From: Ascaris suum
Lineage: Eukaryota > Nematoda > Chromadorea > Rhabditida > Ascarididae
DNA: 64,000 nt
Assembly: GCA_013433145.1 (NCBI GenBank)
Contig: CM024182.1
Location: forward strand, 5,442,501 to 5,506,500
Direction of reading: 5' to 3'
The position numbers and the translations under genes were made by a program. Below, piece by piece: positions 39,795-54,100 of the stretch (position 1 is the first letter of the stretch; the number at the start of each line of letters is the position of its first letter). The notes under the pieces were generated by a model, which was not told the DNA's origin, did not search any database, and saw only the letters and a program-made list of their open reading frames with translations.

Positions 39795-42011
39795 AATTTT
39801 ATCGGAGGACAAGAAGTGCAGAAAATTTTTGAATAAAATGGAAAAAGAATGAAAAGAACGATACTGATGGTTTTCATGGAAAACAGTAAATTTTTATGTG
39901 CACATTGCAGAGGATGAACGGTTGAAAATCACCCATCGAACTCCAGCAGTGAGCAACACTCACTTTCAACCATGCTCTCGAATCGACACCAAAGCGGTGA
40001 GAGCAGAATAAGAGGTCCCCTGCAATGGCAAGCCGCCAGATGATCGAAACTACAAAGAAGACAACCGACCGCATCTTAACACTAGTAAACAAACGAATAT
40101 TTACAGCACTCAACGACAATCCAGAGTACAAATATGAAAACATGCATATGCAAATTTAAGTCAAATTTAAATTTTTTGGAAATTTGCGAATCACAGCAGA
40201 CAATGTCAGCAGTTTTTATTAGGCGGAAATGGCGAATTATTCATTTTCGATTTTAATTTCAAACGAATTAAAAGCTCTGTGGGGAATGCGTATGGATAAG
40301 AACCTTATGTGTGAGATGTCCCTCCTACCACTATTTCGCGTGAGTTGGTCACTACTAAAGTGTTCACTCCTCTGCTGTTAGATTATGAGGGCTGTCGATC
40401 AACGAGTGCCATCTCTAGGTGCGTTCCTCCACACATGCTTTAGTTATTACCTCACAGAAGTGAGAGTGAAGTTGCACATCCCTCGCAATGGCCTCCATGG
40501 CTCATAAGAATTGCCGAATCCTGGCGAATGATACTTCCATACGCACATTACTTATAGATGAGGGATGCACCTCGTTCCCCACCCCTCTCTTTCATTCTTT
40601 TCGCCCCTCTCCTCACCTATCTATTTCCCCGCCCCCTTTCTACTGTTGCTTCATGAAAAAGTCAGCAGGTGAATGAGAGCAATGGCAAAGAGAGAAATTC
40701 TGTGAAGCGCAATAATAAAAAAGGCTGATTTGTCTGATTTAGCCGCAGGACGGAATGATAGTAGAAGATACAGTTGTCTCCTTCCCCTCTTCCCGGTCGT
40801 CCGTCAGTTACCTTTCCGCTCCCTCTCGCTCCACGGACCATTCTTCGAGCAATAGAACGAGGTAGCGCGAAGGAGTGGAAAGTTTATGCAAACCCTTATT
40901 GTCACACATTCTTGAGGAATTTCTGGAAGAAGCCATACTGGTTCAACTGTAGAATTGGGTGAAATTATGCCATTCGTTGAACAAAGTTTTTAGTTATTTT
41001 GAGGACGGTTAGTGGACGAGACTTCTGGTCAGTGGTCAGTGATGTGTGGGACGTCAACTGCACTCCCCAAGAAACTCACATACTTATTTATTATGTAATT
41101 TACCTCTTTCAACCTTTCTCCTTTCCTTGACTCTAGTGTAAAGAAGACAAATATGCACATCGCATTGCTCTCCGATGTGCTTTGTCACATACATATCGAG
41201 TCTTCGCCGTTGGTATTTTGGGGAAGAAGAGCGCTGCATCAGGTTGAATCCTCCCCCACTTTGAATTGGGATGTCCTCAACGCGTTCCCCACTCTCAGTA
41301 ATCAAATACATTTGGATCTGCGCAAGTGGATATCAATCTACGCGACGGTACCTCAACTGATTGACGTGTTAAATCATCGTTGGTCAACCGAATGAGCAGG
41401 GATAGGGGAAGTGGCTCATGCGCAGGTTGTTTAGTCGAGTGGGGTGAACAGGTTAATTAGTCAGGTGAGATAAAACGAAGCTTTTGATAAGGTTCCCTGG
41501 ATGCGAATGAAGGCAGTGCAATGACGTGTTTGAAGACAAAACAACGATTTGTTTGGTGTTCGTAAAGCAGATCCCGGAATAGCGGAAAAACTGCAAATAT
41601 TTCGAAGAATTCAGGGGATAGGCAGAACGAGTGGAATCTTGTGTCTTTTTTCCATTATTGTAATTTTATTTCTATTTTAGGGCTTTGTAAATTTTTGTGA
41701 TTCGACGTCGAGGTATTGTTTGCAAACTTTGATGGGTTTATTTTTATTAAGATTTTTGCATATATGAGAGGCAGTCCAGAAGGAGTCTAAATGGAGTCGA
41801 GACCGGATCATAGTCGGAGTCTTTTAATGACAGCTGTGTCTTTTGAAGTTGTACATATATCTCGGCAATAAGTGAAATTCTTTTCATGCTAGCGCTGTTA
41901 GACCATTAAAAAGTTGCTCATTTCTCGCCTTACCTGCCTAACTAGCCATGCTCATAGGTTAGTACTAAATAAATTGTACTTTAAAATGCATTCATACTTC
42001 AATTAGTTTTG

Positions 42012-42486
42012 TTATTTTTGCAGGTCTTTCGGTTTCGTTTTTTTCCGTGAGACGACAGGTGTAATATGCAAATTTTTGGCACATTTATTTATGGCGATAT
42101 CTCTAGAACTTGACAATAGCGTAGAAATGCCTTCGCAAACCATACTCTCATCTGCATTTGTGCTTGAAAAATTTTGCTGCTCTAGCTTCTGTAATTTCTG
42201 AGTTGAGGTTATTAGGCTGACAAACACACAGACAAACAAAAACAGACAGGCATCAGCATGAATGACTTTATTATATGCAAATTTCTTTCTAAAGGCATTT
42301 AAAAAAAAACCGAACGAAGTGATTGCATTTTTGCATTCGACGTTTGCAATTTTCTTTGCAAAAGTGCTTGCAGGCAGTAGGGGTCTGCGCATCTATACTT
42401 ATATGTGAACCGATCCGGCGATTGTAGGGTGGGAATAACGGAATGATGCTTGATATGTTGCGGAACAGTCGAAGATAACCGCCCAT
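42012..42486 (-). CDS. Candidate minus-strand exons, unrecognised
   Basis: Two overlapping protein-like frames. One (42486-42289) begins with ATG, reads MGGYLRLFRNISSIIPLF and then a Cys-rich end (CKHFCKENCKRRMQKC) before TAG. The other (about 42215-42012) follows a pyrimidine-rich acceptor (gtgtgtttgtcag) and reads to TAA with charged, Ser-rich content. I could not join them in phase. At most one or two exons are real. Confidence 0.25.
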
Positions 42487-42950
42487 ATCAATAAATTCAT
42501 TTGTGACTCATTCGTTTTAATTATTTTAGTTAGTGAATTATAAATATTTAAGCGCTAAAGAAAATTCATTTATGCAAATATCTGTGCACAAGAAGAAATG
42601 GTCGCTCCGTTTCAGGATTGATGGAATTGGTCATTTGTTGAGGAGCATAACTAGTGAACAGTCTTATGTACAACATAGCATAGTCTGAATGATTGGATTG
42701 TTGAAAGCGCATGTTGTGCTTTATTGACTCGATTGTTGCCGTCATTGTCTGATCCAGAAAGTTTCTTGTTCTCTTGTTGAACTGGAAATTTCGCCTTTTT
42801 TCTTGATTCGTTTATTACTTATATAATAGGTGATGACAGGCTGATTGTTAAAGCGTGTGTGCGCTTGCTGGGGAATGTTTTGTTGCTTTATTGTACGGTG
42901 TGCTATGATTGTTTGCAAGCGATCGTTTTTAAGGGTGGAGAAGAAGTTGC

Positions 42951-42952
42951 AG
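42951..42952 (+). promoter_or_regulatory. Acceptor 4 bases before ATG
   Basis: gaagttgcag is followed by TAAG and then ATG 42957. This is the expected layout of a nematode spliced-leader acceptor and supports the start. Confidence 0.5.
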
Positions 42953-42956
42953 TAAG

Positions 42957-44368
42957 ATGAGCTGCAGTGGAAGCCCGGTCAAGAAACGTCAGAAACTGTC
43001 GTCTATGGCTGAGCCACTCTTGGAAGGTAAGCACCACCTCAGGTCTCTAATCATTTTGTGATTTTGGAATCTTTATATGTGCTATGCTTTTGCACAGGAG
43101 TTGTGAACTCGAAAAGACTTATGATGTTTCTTGAGGTTCCGATTCTGAGTGTTAATGACGGTATGCTTATCCTTTAACCAGACGTTCAGAAACTATCGCT
43201 AAACTAGTCGGATATTTGGAATCTATACATCCGTAACCAGATGGCGCATTTATTGCATATTGATGACGGATTCAAGGTGATGAAACCGTCCCTCACTTTC
43301 AGCTATGAAATTCCCGTCCTAGCCTAATTTGCGAGGCATGATGTAGGTTTAAAGCTTTCTAGAAAGGATTTTTCGTCCTTTGTCTGATTTTATTAGAGAA
43401 GATACCTCCACTTTTCTCATATTTTTAAAAAAATTTGATCTTGAAGTCATTTGATGTTAAAGGTATGGTGGCGGTCAGGCAGGTAGTGTGGCGCAAAGAG
43501 TGAAAGGTGGGTGCGACCATCGGCCAAGTAGCGGTTAATTTTTGCAAACTTATTCACATCTTAGTAGTCGAGTTCTGTTCAGAAGCGGTGAAAGACGCAT
43601 CAAAGGAAGTGAAAACGTTGCAATCCTGTTGCTTCTCTTGTGGTTCTGGGTCGGTCGCCTTAGAACCGAATGTTCGACGAAGAAAAGGTCGTCCCCTCTT
43701 GATGCGACATCGTTGCACTAAATGTCGTAAATTTACTGGCGATACGTACGTTGAAACGACGAGCGGCGTCTATGTTGTCTATAAAATCGGTATTTTTTAC
43801 TTTATTATTTTTGTCTTCATATTTAAATGAAACTGGGTAACGTTATTAGTTCTTTGCAGACTTCTGAAACATCTTATGTTTAAAGTGAACGGTGTAATGC
43901 GATCTGGAAGGGGGTAGGGAGCGGCGGAAAATCGGCATGACGTTGATTTTCCGCAGAGAAGACAGAGTCCCTCACGCTGATCAAAAATGCGCTCATAGCG
44001 GAAATATTAACTCAATTATGCAGCTTTCTGATTAAATTCAGTTCGTATAATATACAGCACTGCAATAGAAATGTAGAGATCGCACGTTGTTTACGCATTA
44101 TTTCTCTTATATCTCTGTGACGAGGATTTTCATGACTTACGGCCCGTGCAGTTTTTTCCGCCACAAAGGTAATTTCTGTAAAAAGTTTTACTTTTTTTCG
44201 CGAAAAATCTTCCTCAGTTATAAGTCAGGGATTTGCAGTACTGTTTTTGAGGAGCTGAGGAGGGTAGTTGCAGTTGTTGGTGTTTCTAATTCTTTGCTTT
44301 CATAGAAGACCTAGACGCTTTAGGTGATATCATTAGAATGAATTTATATTGTATAGCCGACGGAGAAG
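42957..44368 (+). CDS. N-terminal exons of a CxxC...CxxC protein
   Basis: Exons 42957-43026, 43583-43789 and 44306-44368 join in phase. The protein starts MSCSGSPVKKRQKLSSMAEP (a basic, nuclear-signal-like stretch). It then has a candidate zinc ribbon with C40-x2-C43 and C68-x2-C71 (FSCGS and HRCTKCRK), separated by a basic loop (NVRRRKGRPLLMRH). Exon 3 reads EDLDALGDIIRMNLYCIADG. The last donor is gtacga, phase 1. Two endings are open. One is a short exon after tttcag at 44958 giving GS and a stop. The other is an exon at 45254-45291 (AGIHYTTDGDLALNDFE). It may be the start of the long gene from 48198, but phases do not prove this. A nucleic-acid or protein-binding role is only suggested by the Cys pairs and basic charge. 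Confidence 0.6.
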
Positions 44369-47300
44369 GTACGACTTCGTCAGACGTGTTTTGTAATAGA
44401 AACTAAAATTTCATAGAAACTGCAAAACAGACCTGGCCGTCATTTCGCTAGACCTGTTTTATATACTTACGTCTGGTAATATTTGTGGGATGTCGTGCGA
44501 TTTTGGGATTCCCATTGGGCCTCTTTTTGTAATGCTGTTACCACGTCAACAGTTCTATATGAAGATTGAAAATGAAGCTTTATTGGACTGTGTTACTGAA
44601 AATATTTTGATGATATTCCCTTTCGGACAGTGCTACCTTTCAACATATTTTCGCCTTTATCACCCCTTTTCCTCTGGCTCACACATTCCATTTCTTGAAT
44701 ATATATTCCAGTTGGAAGGTTGTCATCTCACACTCTCTTTCTATCTCCCTCTCCTTTTCCTTCAAATTTAAGCTTTCGACCCACGTTGGTTTGAGGTGGA
44801 AAGAGTGCAGATCTCACTCTCCATATGTTCCTCTCTATCTCTTTCACGCAGATTCTTATGTGTTGTATCATCTATGACGGTCACGAACTCGATGTCTCGT
44901 CTATATAATCTGCGCACCTCCCTCCCTCTCCATTTAAGCGATTTACTGTTGTTTCAGGGAGTTGAAAAATTGAAGCCGAGAAGTAAGATATTAATTACAA
45001 CAATCACTCACATTTTTATTCACATTCCAAGATTACTTCTTGAGTAATAATACTGATAAATAAAGAAACCGATATTTAAAAATACGTTTCCACTATTCAA
45101 CGGATTAAATGCATATTCAGAACTATAACAGAAATACAAACCTGCGGCAAGTCATGTTGCTACCATTGATATATGGCATGGATGTTTACACAGAACTGCA
45201 AAGAATAAAAAAGAAATTCGATGATCTAATTTTGAAGACGCAGGGATACATTATACTACTGATGGTGATCTTGCTTTGAATGATTTCGAGGTCAGGCAAC
45301 ATGGCTGTCGATGGCAGTTGAGCTCAACTTGCCATAAAAGCAACAAAAGCTCAAGAATAAAGACTTACGGAGTATTTTCACTTACGAGTAAAAACGCACA
45401 AGTGAAGGTGCTTGTGGAGTGAGGACCCACAAATAACTTCTCGGAAACGACGATTGTACAGCGTCACCTCCACCTTAGTGGGATCACTTTCCGGTGACGT
45501 AATAAGTGAGATGTGTGGAACATGAGCGCTCTATCATGCAAGATCCGTCGTCATGACCTTTATTCTGTATCATCATAATCGCTGTTTCGATTTTCTTGAT
45601 GATACTTGTTGACAGAAGAAGATTCGTAAGCGGATGCTACAGAAGTTCCATGTTCATAACGGCCGACTTGAATCCTGCTCATGCATTGGGTGCACATTGC
45701 GCACTTATTCTTGTATTCGGCTTGCGTTACTGATAGAATAAACATTGCGTTGTGATTGATCGGCAGTGGCACTGGAATTGATGCATAACGATTGGAAAAC
45801 GCCGAATGCATTGAGTTGTTTTCGAGGAATCAAAATGCTGGTGAGATCCATGGGTGACTGTGAAGGGATGAAATGGAAGAATCGCCGCCATGTTCACTGC
45901 TTCCGGAGGCTATAAAATCGGTGCTATAAACGTGGATGTTGCACTACTCTTGATAGCATCGATAGCTTGATAAAGACGTAGCTCTAAATAGTACGAGGAG
46001 CAACGATCATCATAATATTCGCTGATATTAAAATATTCTTCCATCGACAATCGGCTTATTTCTTTCATGCGACTGTTCAGTTACCCGTCAATCGAGTTTT
46101 ATTTATTCGTATCATTTTTGACAGGTATCCAACCATTAATTTTTGCACTGGAGATCAATGCAAAATTTTATTGATTGATTTTGATCGATAAAGCCGTGCA
46201 CCCGACAAGTAACAGCGAATAGCATTGCAATGCTATGAAATTTTCCGTAAACACAGAGTTTCACATGGTTTCTTTCGAATCGCTGAACAGAGGGGAACGT
46301 CGGATATAGGATACGATACATACATCCGGATGCATTGGCCACTTCGGCCACGCATGTCCACTATCACGAACTAAGTTTTTCTCGGAGAGGGGAAGGCATT
46401 ACCTACAGAGGAGCTTTTATAGCCTCAGTCATCAGTAATAACAACACTATTAATGATGCGAAGAAATACCTCAAATTTCCTCCTCAGACTCGTCGTTTTG
46501 CAAAAAAGTGCGGGATTAATTTAAACTGTTTTAAAATTTAACAGTCGTTAATTGTCGTGCATCTTCCAAGAGGTCTATCGAGAGCGAAATTTCGCTCACA
46601 CTTTCAAATATTTCACGCAAAATTATGAAAAAAGGGACATGATTCCTGCAAAACTATTGCAAAAACTAGATTGAAATTTTTTGAAGTATTACAAAATACA
46701 ATGAAATTCCCAGGAACGTGAACTTATTTGACTTTCAAGAAGTAATTGTTTGCGAAAATTTGTGATAAGGTCCGGTGCGAAATGCTGAAATCAAAAGCAT
46801 GTATGCCTCTCTCTGATATTTAACGATTTAGCCATCCTATATTATAGTTACCCGGACATATGGGCGACAGAACAGTGCCTGTTTGAGGGGACTATATCTA
46901 GTTGCGACCGTAAAAGTGCAAAACATTGCTGAAAGATTCTTTAATTAACAAAGAATTTCGGCTACGTTTATTTTATTTAGTTGGTTAGCGAATCCTACCT
47001 TCTCACCGCCAATTGCTAGATGATATGAAAGCGTAAAACGGCCAAATTATGCTAAAGCTTTCAGTGCTATTGTGCCAGTGGTAAAGGCTGTCAAGCTTGA
47101 TGATTAAGTGCAAATCTGACGAAAAAATACTCTAAATTCAATGCATGGCAAGTGGACCCTTCCTAATGGAGTCTTGAAAAGCTTGCACTTCTCCAGCGAG
47201 GACAGAAAAAACAGACGGAATCACAAAAATCAGAAATTTTTCTTCTATCGGAGCTGGAGCTCATAAAGAGATAAGGCAAATCACCTTTGTTTTTGTGCGC

Positions 47301-48197
47301 CATCGGGATTCTGCAGGTCTGTGAACTTTCCACTAAGATGATGCTTAAGTGCTAATCAGTGCAAATTACAGACCCAAAAGTGTATGCACACCGAAATAGC
47401 GAACATATACAAAAAAGTGAAAGCACGACAGTGGTGAATAACGACGCCGCATTACTGAAGACACAAGGAAGCAGTGCGGAGCAGAGGTGAGGCTTCCGGC
47501 CGTTCGCGCATTTTGTTGTTCAGTCCGTCCGGCAACTGCGCTCTTTTCTTTGCTTTGGGATTCAATAGAAAGCAAGGCGGCACGATGGATCCTTCCCCAC
47601 GCATTTACTGTTTGGATTAGGTCCGAATCTGGTTCGAGGATCGAACTTAAGACTTAAGCAGTAATTCGGAAGTGAAAACTTGTCTGAACAAAATACATCC
47701 GCCGGCGGTATTGAGGAGTAATTTGAATTCACTTCAAGTTGGACTATTCGCCGAGTCCCGTTTTTAATGTAATTTTTTGAGTTAAGGTGGATTTTTGACG
47801 AATGGGTTCTATTTGATGATCTCGTTTAGAGTATTCTACTAACAATGGTATAACGTCAGTCCTAAGTCGTGAATGATTGTCCTAGAAGAGACTGCGATAA
47901 ATATTGGTTAATGGTTAAGGGTGGTCGCCCTTTAACGGCAAATGCGAAGCTTGAACCGCGGTGAAAATCAACACCATACAACACGTTAACATCAGCTGCC
48001 ACAGCAAGCATATGGCCTCACTGGTTAAATTCGTTTATCAGTTGGTGGGTGAGTCAACACCGTTCTTACGGTGCTACTCGGCTGTTCGCAGTACATTTGG
48101 ACATGCTCAGCTGCCTCGCTAGGAAGGACGTGCCCCGGTCACGTCGATTTAAGTTTCATAATGGATGTTTTCATTCTCATAGTTGACCTGATTTCAG
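44369..48197. other. Large intron or intergenic region with a nested candidate
   Basis: AT-rich DNA between the CxxC exons and the coiled-coil gene. It holds a possible plus-strand exon at 45254-45291 and minus-strand candidate exons at 45560-46357. A minus-strand open frame at 47366-47575 has no good splice context. Confidence 0.45.
45560..46357 (-). CDS. Candidate antisense Cys-rich gene nested in an intron
   Basis: Two minus-strand segments. The right one (about 46357-46136, acceptor near 46375) is open in a frame with six Cys (SGCMYRILYPTFPSVQRFER, KLCVYGKFHS, VTCRVHG, FCIDLQCKN). A second frame over the same bases is also Cys-bearing. The left one (45811-45560) reads HNAMFILSVTQAEYKNKCAM, then CTQCMSRI and a polar tail ending DYDDTE. 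An internal acceptor (ttctatcag) there offers another start. I could not fix the junction. If real, it would be a small secreted protein lying antisense to the plus-strand gene around it. Unrecognised. Confidence 0.35.
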
Positions 48198-51100
48198 TGA
48201 TGATGTGATGGCGGAATCGTCACCTGCCGGTGGTATGATGAAGCATATCTGCGAGGAGAAAAGCACTGGTGATACCGCACCACATCCTTTGCGGATAAAA
48301 ATTGCCGGGGGACGGATCGTTGAAAGTTCCGTCTCTGTTGAGCTGCAGAAAGCGCAAGTTACCAGTTGTGTTTCGATTGGCGGTTCAGAACAAGAAAAAG
48401 AGGAAAGAGAAATGCAGCAGTTGACGAACTCACATTCTATCTCCGGAGACGAACAGACGCTTATTGGTGATAAGACTGCGAAAGCAGCGAACAGTAGCCA
48501 TCTTGCCACAGCGTCGATAACCGCCAGAGTTTTACTTCAAAGTGTCGCGGTCGTTGAAAAGAAGGCCCCAAACACTGGCATTGTTGGAAAAGAGAAACTT
48601 GAATCTCGTGAGAGTAATGAGCGTGCAGCTGTTGTTACAAACATTGGTAAGGTTGTCACGTCGTCAACTGAGGAGGAAGATGCATCAAAGGGCACCGCAC
48701 TAACACCAGAATCCATTGAATTGAATAAAGTGACGGCAAGTGAGGAGATCCCGAAACGTCGAATGGGGTATGCAAGAACAGATTTCTAATTCCATTACCG
48801 AGACGGTATTTAACTTCCATCATGCGTCCATTTAAGCTCCATCAAATTGTAATCGTAAAAAAGATAATAGTGCAATTATATAAACGCACATTGGCAATTA
48901 ATAAGATTGAAAGAAAGTGGTGGATAAAAAATTGATGTACAGAGCAATCGAAGTAACTAACTGAAAAGGCAAAGCAAGCTGGCATAATAAATACGTCATA
49001 GGCGCATAAATATTGTACGGTGTACCAATGTCATTTGCTTAGATATAATTTGGGATGTTCGAAAGCCTATTTGATGGCATTAGCTGGTATGATTTACGAG
49101 GAGGGTTACTATGCGGATGGTACGGTTGAAGAAGTATACACTTGATGTTTCGATGTTGAACACTTGTGCAATATTTCACAGTCATGACCACATAGATAAC
49201 AACGGGTATTAGGTAAATACCAGGTGTAGTCGCATCACATGATGTCTCTGTTTGTATTTTTAATACGCAATTATCGTTATTAGTAAGATTGAACTTACTT
49301 ATGGATACCTTTGACTTTGTCATACTAGAGAAATAGAATAGAAAACGCATAAAATGCGATCAAATCTGCCTAGTTATTCAAGTGTTTTCTCTTGAAAATC
49401 CCAGACGTGTATTTTAGCGGTGATAGCACATAGGTACAACTGATGTGGAATTCTCATTCATGTCTGCTTACCTTACTTTACTTTGATCCTTCATAAAAGA
49501 TATTGCAGCTTTAAATTTCACGCCAGGTATTTTAACCTTTCAAGCTCGCAAAATTTCCAAATTTTAAATAATAATAGAGCGAGTATTCATAGTTTATTTT
49601 CCTACTATCCTATATTTATGTAACTATACGAGATTTCCTTTGAGGAGAAAAAAACGAAGTGCCAATAGGGTTTACAAGTATCCGAACAGCAAGAAGTATC
49701 ACTTTGATACTTTCTTTTCCACTTGATGAATGACCTTCGAGCATCGGTCTTTTGGTGACCACTGGTCATCAGATGATTACGGTGATGGTCTCTGACGGTC
49801 ACAAAAGTACTTCTAATAATGAGCAATATTTTACTCTTGTTTTGTGGTAGAATGATCTTTCTGTTGTTTTGTAGTGCGATGATGTTTTGCCAATTCGACC
49901 ATTTCGAGCAATTTTTGAGTTTTCCCTTCGATTAATTTTGCTTCGTGCACGACGTTGTTCCGTGACGGTGAGCATGATCCATCGGTGGGTTTTATGACTG
50001 CATTTATTAGAATCTTTGATGTAATCGTTATTATTTTGCAGTTGTGGGCGTCGACGTCGACCATTAACCATGCGGAAACAAACTGGTGGCAGAATGAGGT
50101 TTGTTTAATCATTTTCTATGTTCTTTGTTTTGATAAATTAAGACAGTTTTCTTTCCTTTCGTTGCTTATTTTCTTGAAGAAGTAGGAGAAGGAATTGTTC
50201 GGATCATTCCCCAATGAAATGGATTGGCATTGAAACGAAGATTGATAGCCCGCTCACCACTGTACTGCGGTTTCTTGTTATCTTAGCGTAACTTAATCGA
50301 TGTCGAGCTTTATTCATGAAACCCCGATGGTTCACTCAAACATTTCTCTGTTTTTTAATATTTCTGTAAGTGATCCAGCTATCAAGAATTTCTTTCCCTC
50401 GCCAATTGCACCTCTAATTTCAACGTCGTTTTCCGATTTGACTTGCACGCTTTTTTAGCCGGTGTAGATCTCCGTCAACTGAAGCAGAAAGTATAGAAGA
50501 AAGCGGCAAAATCGACGTGAATAATAAATCGGCGGAGATTGAACCAACAGTGCGCGCTTCAGATGTCCGGGTTTGTTTAATTTGTATGCTAAAGCATGGT
50601 CTGAAGTGAGTCTTCGTTCATTTTATAGCGTTGGAAATCTTCACTCAGTGCATCGACGATCCGGATATTCCAGTATCCGACTGTCGTTTTGTTTGGTTCT
50701 TTTTTTTGAAAATCCCGCCGTGAAGTTTACCGAATATACCGTAGCATCGTGACGTAGAGCATATAATGCTTCAGCATGCAAATTGATGATCGATAACAGG
50801 TTTTATGCAAATGTGATTGGACAGGGTTTCTTTTATTACAATTGTTTTGGTGTTTAGCCCGAGGCATCATTGTTTTTTTTTTAATTCATCGGATTTCATT
50901 GTGAGTTTAAGAGCATCCATTAGAAATTGAGGTAATCGAAATCCTTTCCATTGATTGCTGCCAAATATTAGAAAAGACCACCTCATTTTTGTAATGCTTT
51001 ATTCAAAAATTTACTTAGTTTGTTGCAGGTGTGTGAATCAAAGGTGAAAAAGAAAAATGACGTTATGCACGATGGCGACGTTGACGTTGAAGTCGACCGT

Positions 51101-54100
51101 CGACTCACTTGTTCAGGGCAAGCTATTTGATTTATTCGAATTTCAGAACCTCATCTCCATTTCTTTATTACAATTGAAAGTATTTTTCAACCATATTCCC
51201 ATGTTCGTAGACTTCCTTGCAAGCATTTGCAGCATTATAGCGTTATTGAGCTCTCAGCTGATGATCGATGCAGACCGTGATCAGGATTTCATCGCCAGTA
51301 ACGAATTTTTGTGGTGTGACAGTTGATTAGACTAATTAATTTAAATCTTATCTCTCGATTCGTAATTGTTTGCTTTTATCTATAAAATTTACATCCAACG
51401 AAATCATTTTATTCTCCTCTCAGAAGGGCCATGAAGTTGGATTGGTTTTAGTAGGCAAATTTCGACAGCTCTCTGAGACATGTTTATATGGAGATATTGA
51501 GGGAGAGTAATGCATATTGCTTTCATGTTTATATGGAGGTATTGAGAGAGAGTAATGCTTATTGCTTTTCTTCTTCTTTACATTTTCGGCTCTTCAATCG
51601 GATATAATTGCTCTCATCATTTCGACCAATGAACTATCTATGTTGGGAAGTGAGATTCACCGTGCTCCTCGTAGTAGAGGTGTAGCAAGCTGCAGTCTTC
51701 GTAAAATGGAACAATAAAATGAAGTGGCTTAAATGTTTGCATAGATACTGGGGTTTAATTTATTGCAGGGGAGCTGCAGGTTGTGTTGCTGTTGAAAACT
51801 TGAAGGGAAATATTAAGGGTCGTAAACAACAAATTTCGCCTTCAACGAACCACCGTCGTAGTAATGCTGTATCTGTATCGGCCTCTTCGAAGCCGAAAAC
51901 TGCTCATGTTAAGGTTGGTATTTCTTCAAAGATTCAGGATGGAGAGGAGGTCAAGAGGTGCGGATTCCCTAACTATCCCAGCGAATACTGCTTTGCGAAA
52001 AAAATTTGCTGGAAGTGCTTCTGGATTAGGTAGGGTCGTTAACGTGTGAAAGCATACCTGCGATGTCTAATTGGCACATTTGCATTCCCCTTTTCAAAGA
52101 CATATTGGTCCGTATAATGTTGTGTGGGATTCGAAGACCTCAAAAATCTCGACTTTCCTCAATTCCGGTCCTTCTTTTAAAGTTATGTTATGAAAAATGA
52201 TGCAATTATTTTACTTCCTATTGGGCATGGTTCGAGACGTATTATCTAGGCCCTCTATTTCCTCTATTTGTATTAATAGGGGCAAGCTGGAAATCCCTTA
52301 ACTTTTTGGAAAGAAATTTGGAATTCCTCTGATTTTCTGCAATTTTTCCTGCATTGCGTTTTTTCGAATTGTTTTTACATGGTACCATTCGCGACTCTCA
52401 GTGAGGAAAAAATTATCTATGCACGTGATGTTATGCTGTTGTTTTGCACGCGATAATCAGAAATTGGTGGCGTACCTGATTCGATACCCATTCTACGATG
52501 TTTGCGATTGTGCTTGATTCTGCAGATTCACTGCTATTTTTAATTATGTCAGTTTGCTCTTACCCTTGTAAGCCCGTCCTTCTGTTTATTGCGATTGCTG
52601 ACTTTTCTTTTCCAATGGAACACCCGCCTAAGATTGTTGTGCTACGAACACCTGTGCAATACCACTAAGTGCTTATGCAAGAGAAGTTGAAATTTGCATC
52701 ATTTACATTAATATAGAGAGCTTCACGAACTGAATAAACCATTCTTTGTGCATTAATTGTCAAGTTTTCCTTTGTGCCTGAAGGGTAGCGTGAATATTTT
52801 CTGTTGTTTTAAATGGGATTCTAAGGTATTTGTTGAAAGTGCCTGTATGCTGAGAGGTGACATATGTTGGACAAATGATCGAATGCCATTTTCGAGAGCG
52901 ATGTTCTACTCTGGAGGTGGAATCGATAGTCATGTATTGTACTCGCAACTATAATCTTTGCCTCATGTATCGTTTTTTTTTCATTTCAGAAATTGAAAAA
53001 TAAGAATACAGTGAATGCAGCAGTATCGAAAAAAATGAATTCGTTGGGTACGCAGACTCTTCACGATGACAAGATCGAGGTTGCTTTTGCGCTCTCTTAA
53101 TACTACTTCTGTCTCGTCGCCACTCTTGTTGTCTTCGCTATTTTTGAATCAGCCTCGAAGTAACTTTTCTCTTCCACTCTTCATTTGCACTAAAATTCTG
53201 ATTTTTGAGAGGATTTTAGTTTTCCAGTTACTATTGGAGAACGGTTGTGATACTTTTCTCGGTAGACAGTTCATATATTGGTGTAGAAACTCACTTTTTC
53301 ATCGTCGTATGCATATGCTGACTTTTTTATACTTTCGATGAATTTTTGCGAGAGTTTAAATCTGCTAGAGTAAAGTCGTGTTTGGATCTGAATTGCTGGC
53401 GTAGTTCCACCGATAATTTCGGCTTCCCATAACCGTGTTTCGTTAGGCAATGTCACTATTAGCCGCCCCTCTATGCGGTTGATGTTTGATTAGATAATAC
53501 TTTTATCATAGTATTAGGACACTGCGCAAAATCGAATTCTGTTAGCGGAATTGAACCAAATCCATGAACGCGGCACCTAAGCGCTTCATCATTTCGCTGC
53601 GAACTAGCAGACGATGGTGGATTCATCCAGGTGCTCCCTATTGTTTTTTATATTATTACCTTGAGATTATTTCAGCGTTTATCGCCACCGACTCATTGCA
53701 CGTCTTCGCAGACGTCCGATGAAACCCTCGCTGAATACGTTTTGGAAGAATGGACCAAAAGCAACGCATTTTCGTAAGTACTTCTTGTTGTTTTGCATTC
53801 TGCATTCTCCTTCCTTACTCCCCCTCTCCATCTTCTGTTTCCATCGCTCTACTCGTGTCGCTTTTCGCGTATTAATCTTTGCATTTCCCTTATAACTGTG
53901 ATGTTTTTCATGGATTTTATAGTTTACTGGCATCGTGACTTGTGACTTCATCGTGACTTCCTGGTTATATACGACCGTCAAAAAATTGGGATTTGTTTCA
54001 AGTTGCTTCTGGATTCCCCTTTGAGAGAGATCAATCGAAATCGATATCGTAAAGTTGACCTTGATGAAACTAAATGGAACCTAGAAAATTTCTCAGTCGT

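Larger units (their letters stand above)
38178..42956. other. Poorly resolved stretch
   Basis: AT-rich to mixed DNA with many short open frames on both strands (for example 38305-38544 plus, 39489-39686 plus, 39874-40143 minus, 41084-41311 minus, 41153-41395 plus). Two exon-like segments with good splice sites are listed separately. Inverted repeats occur at 39564-39598 (short arms gcatgtcgc) and 39766-39794. No family was recognised. Confidence 0.45.
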
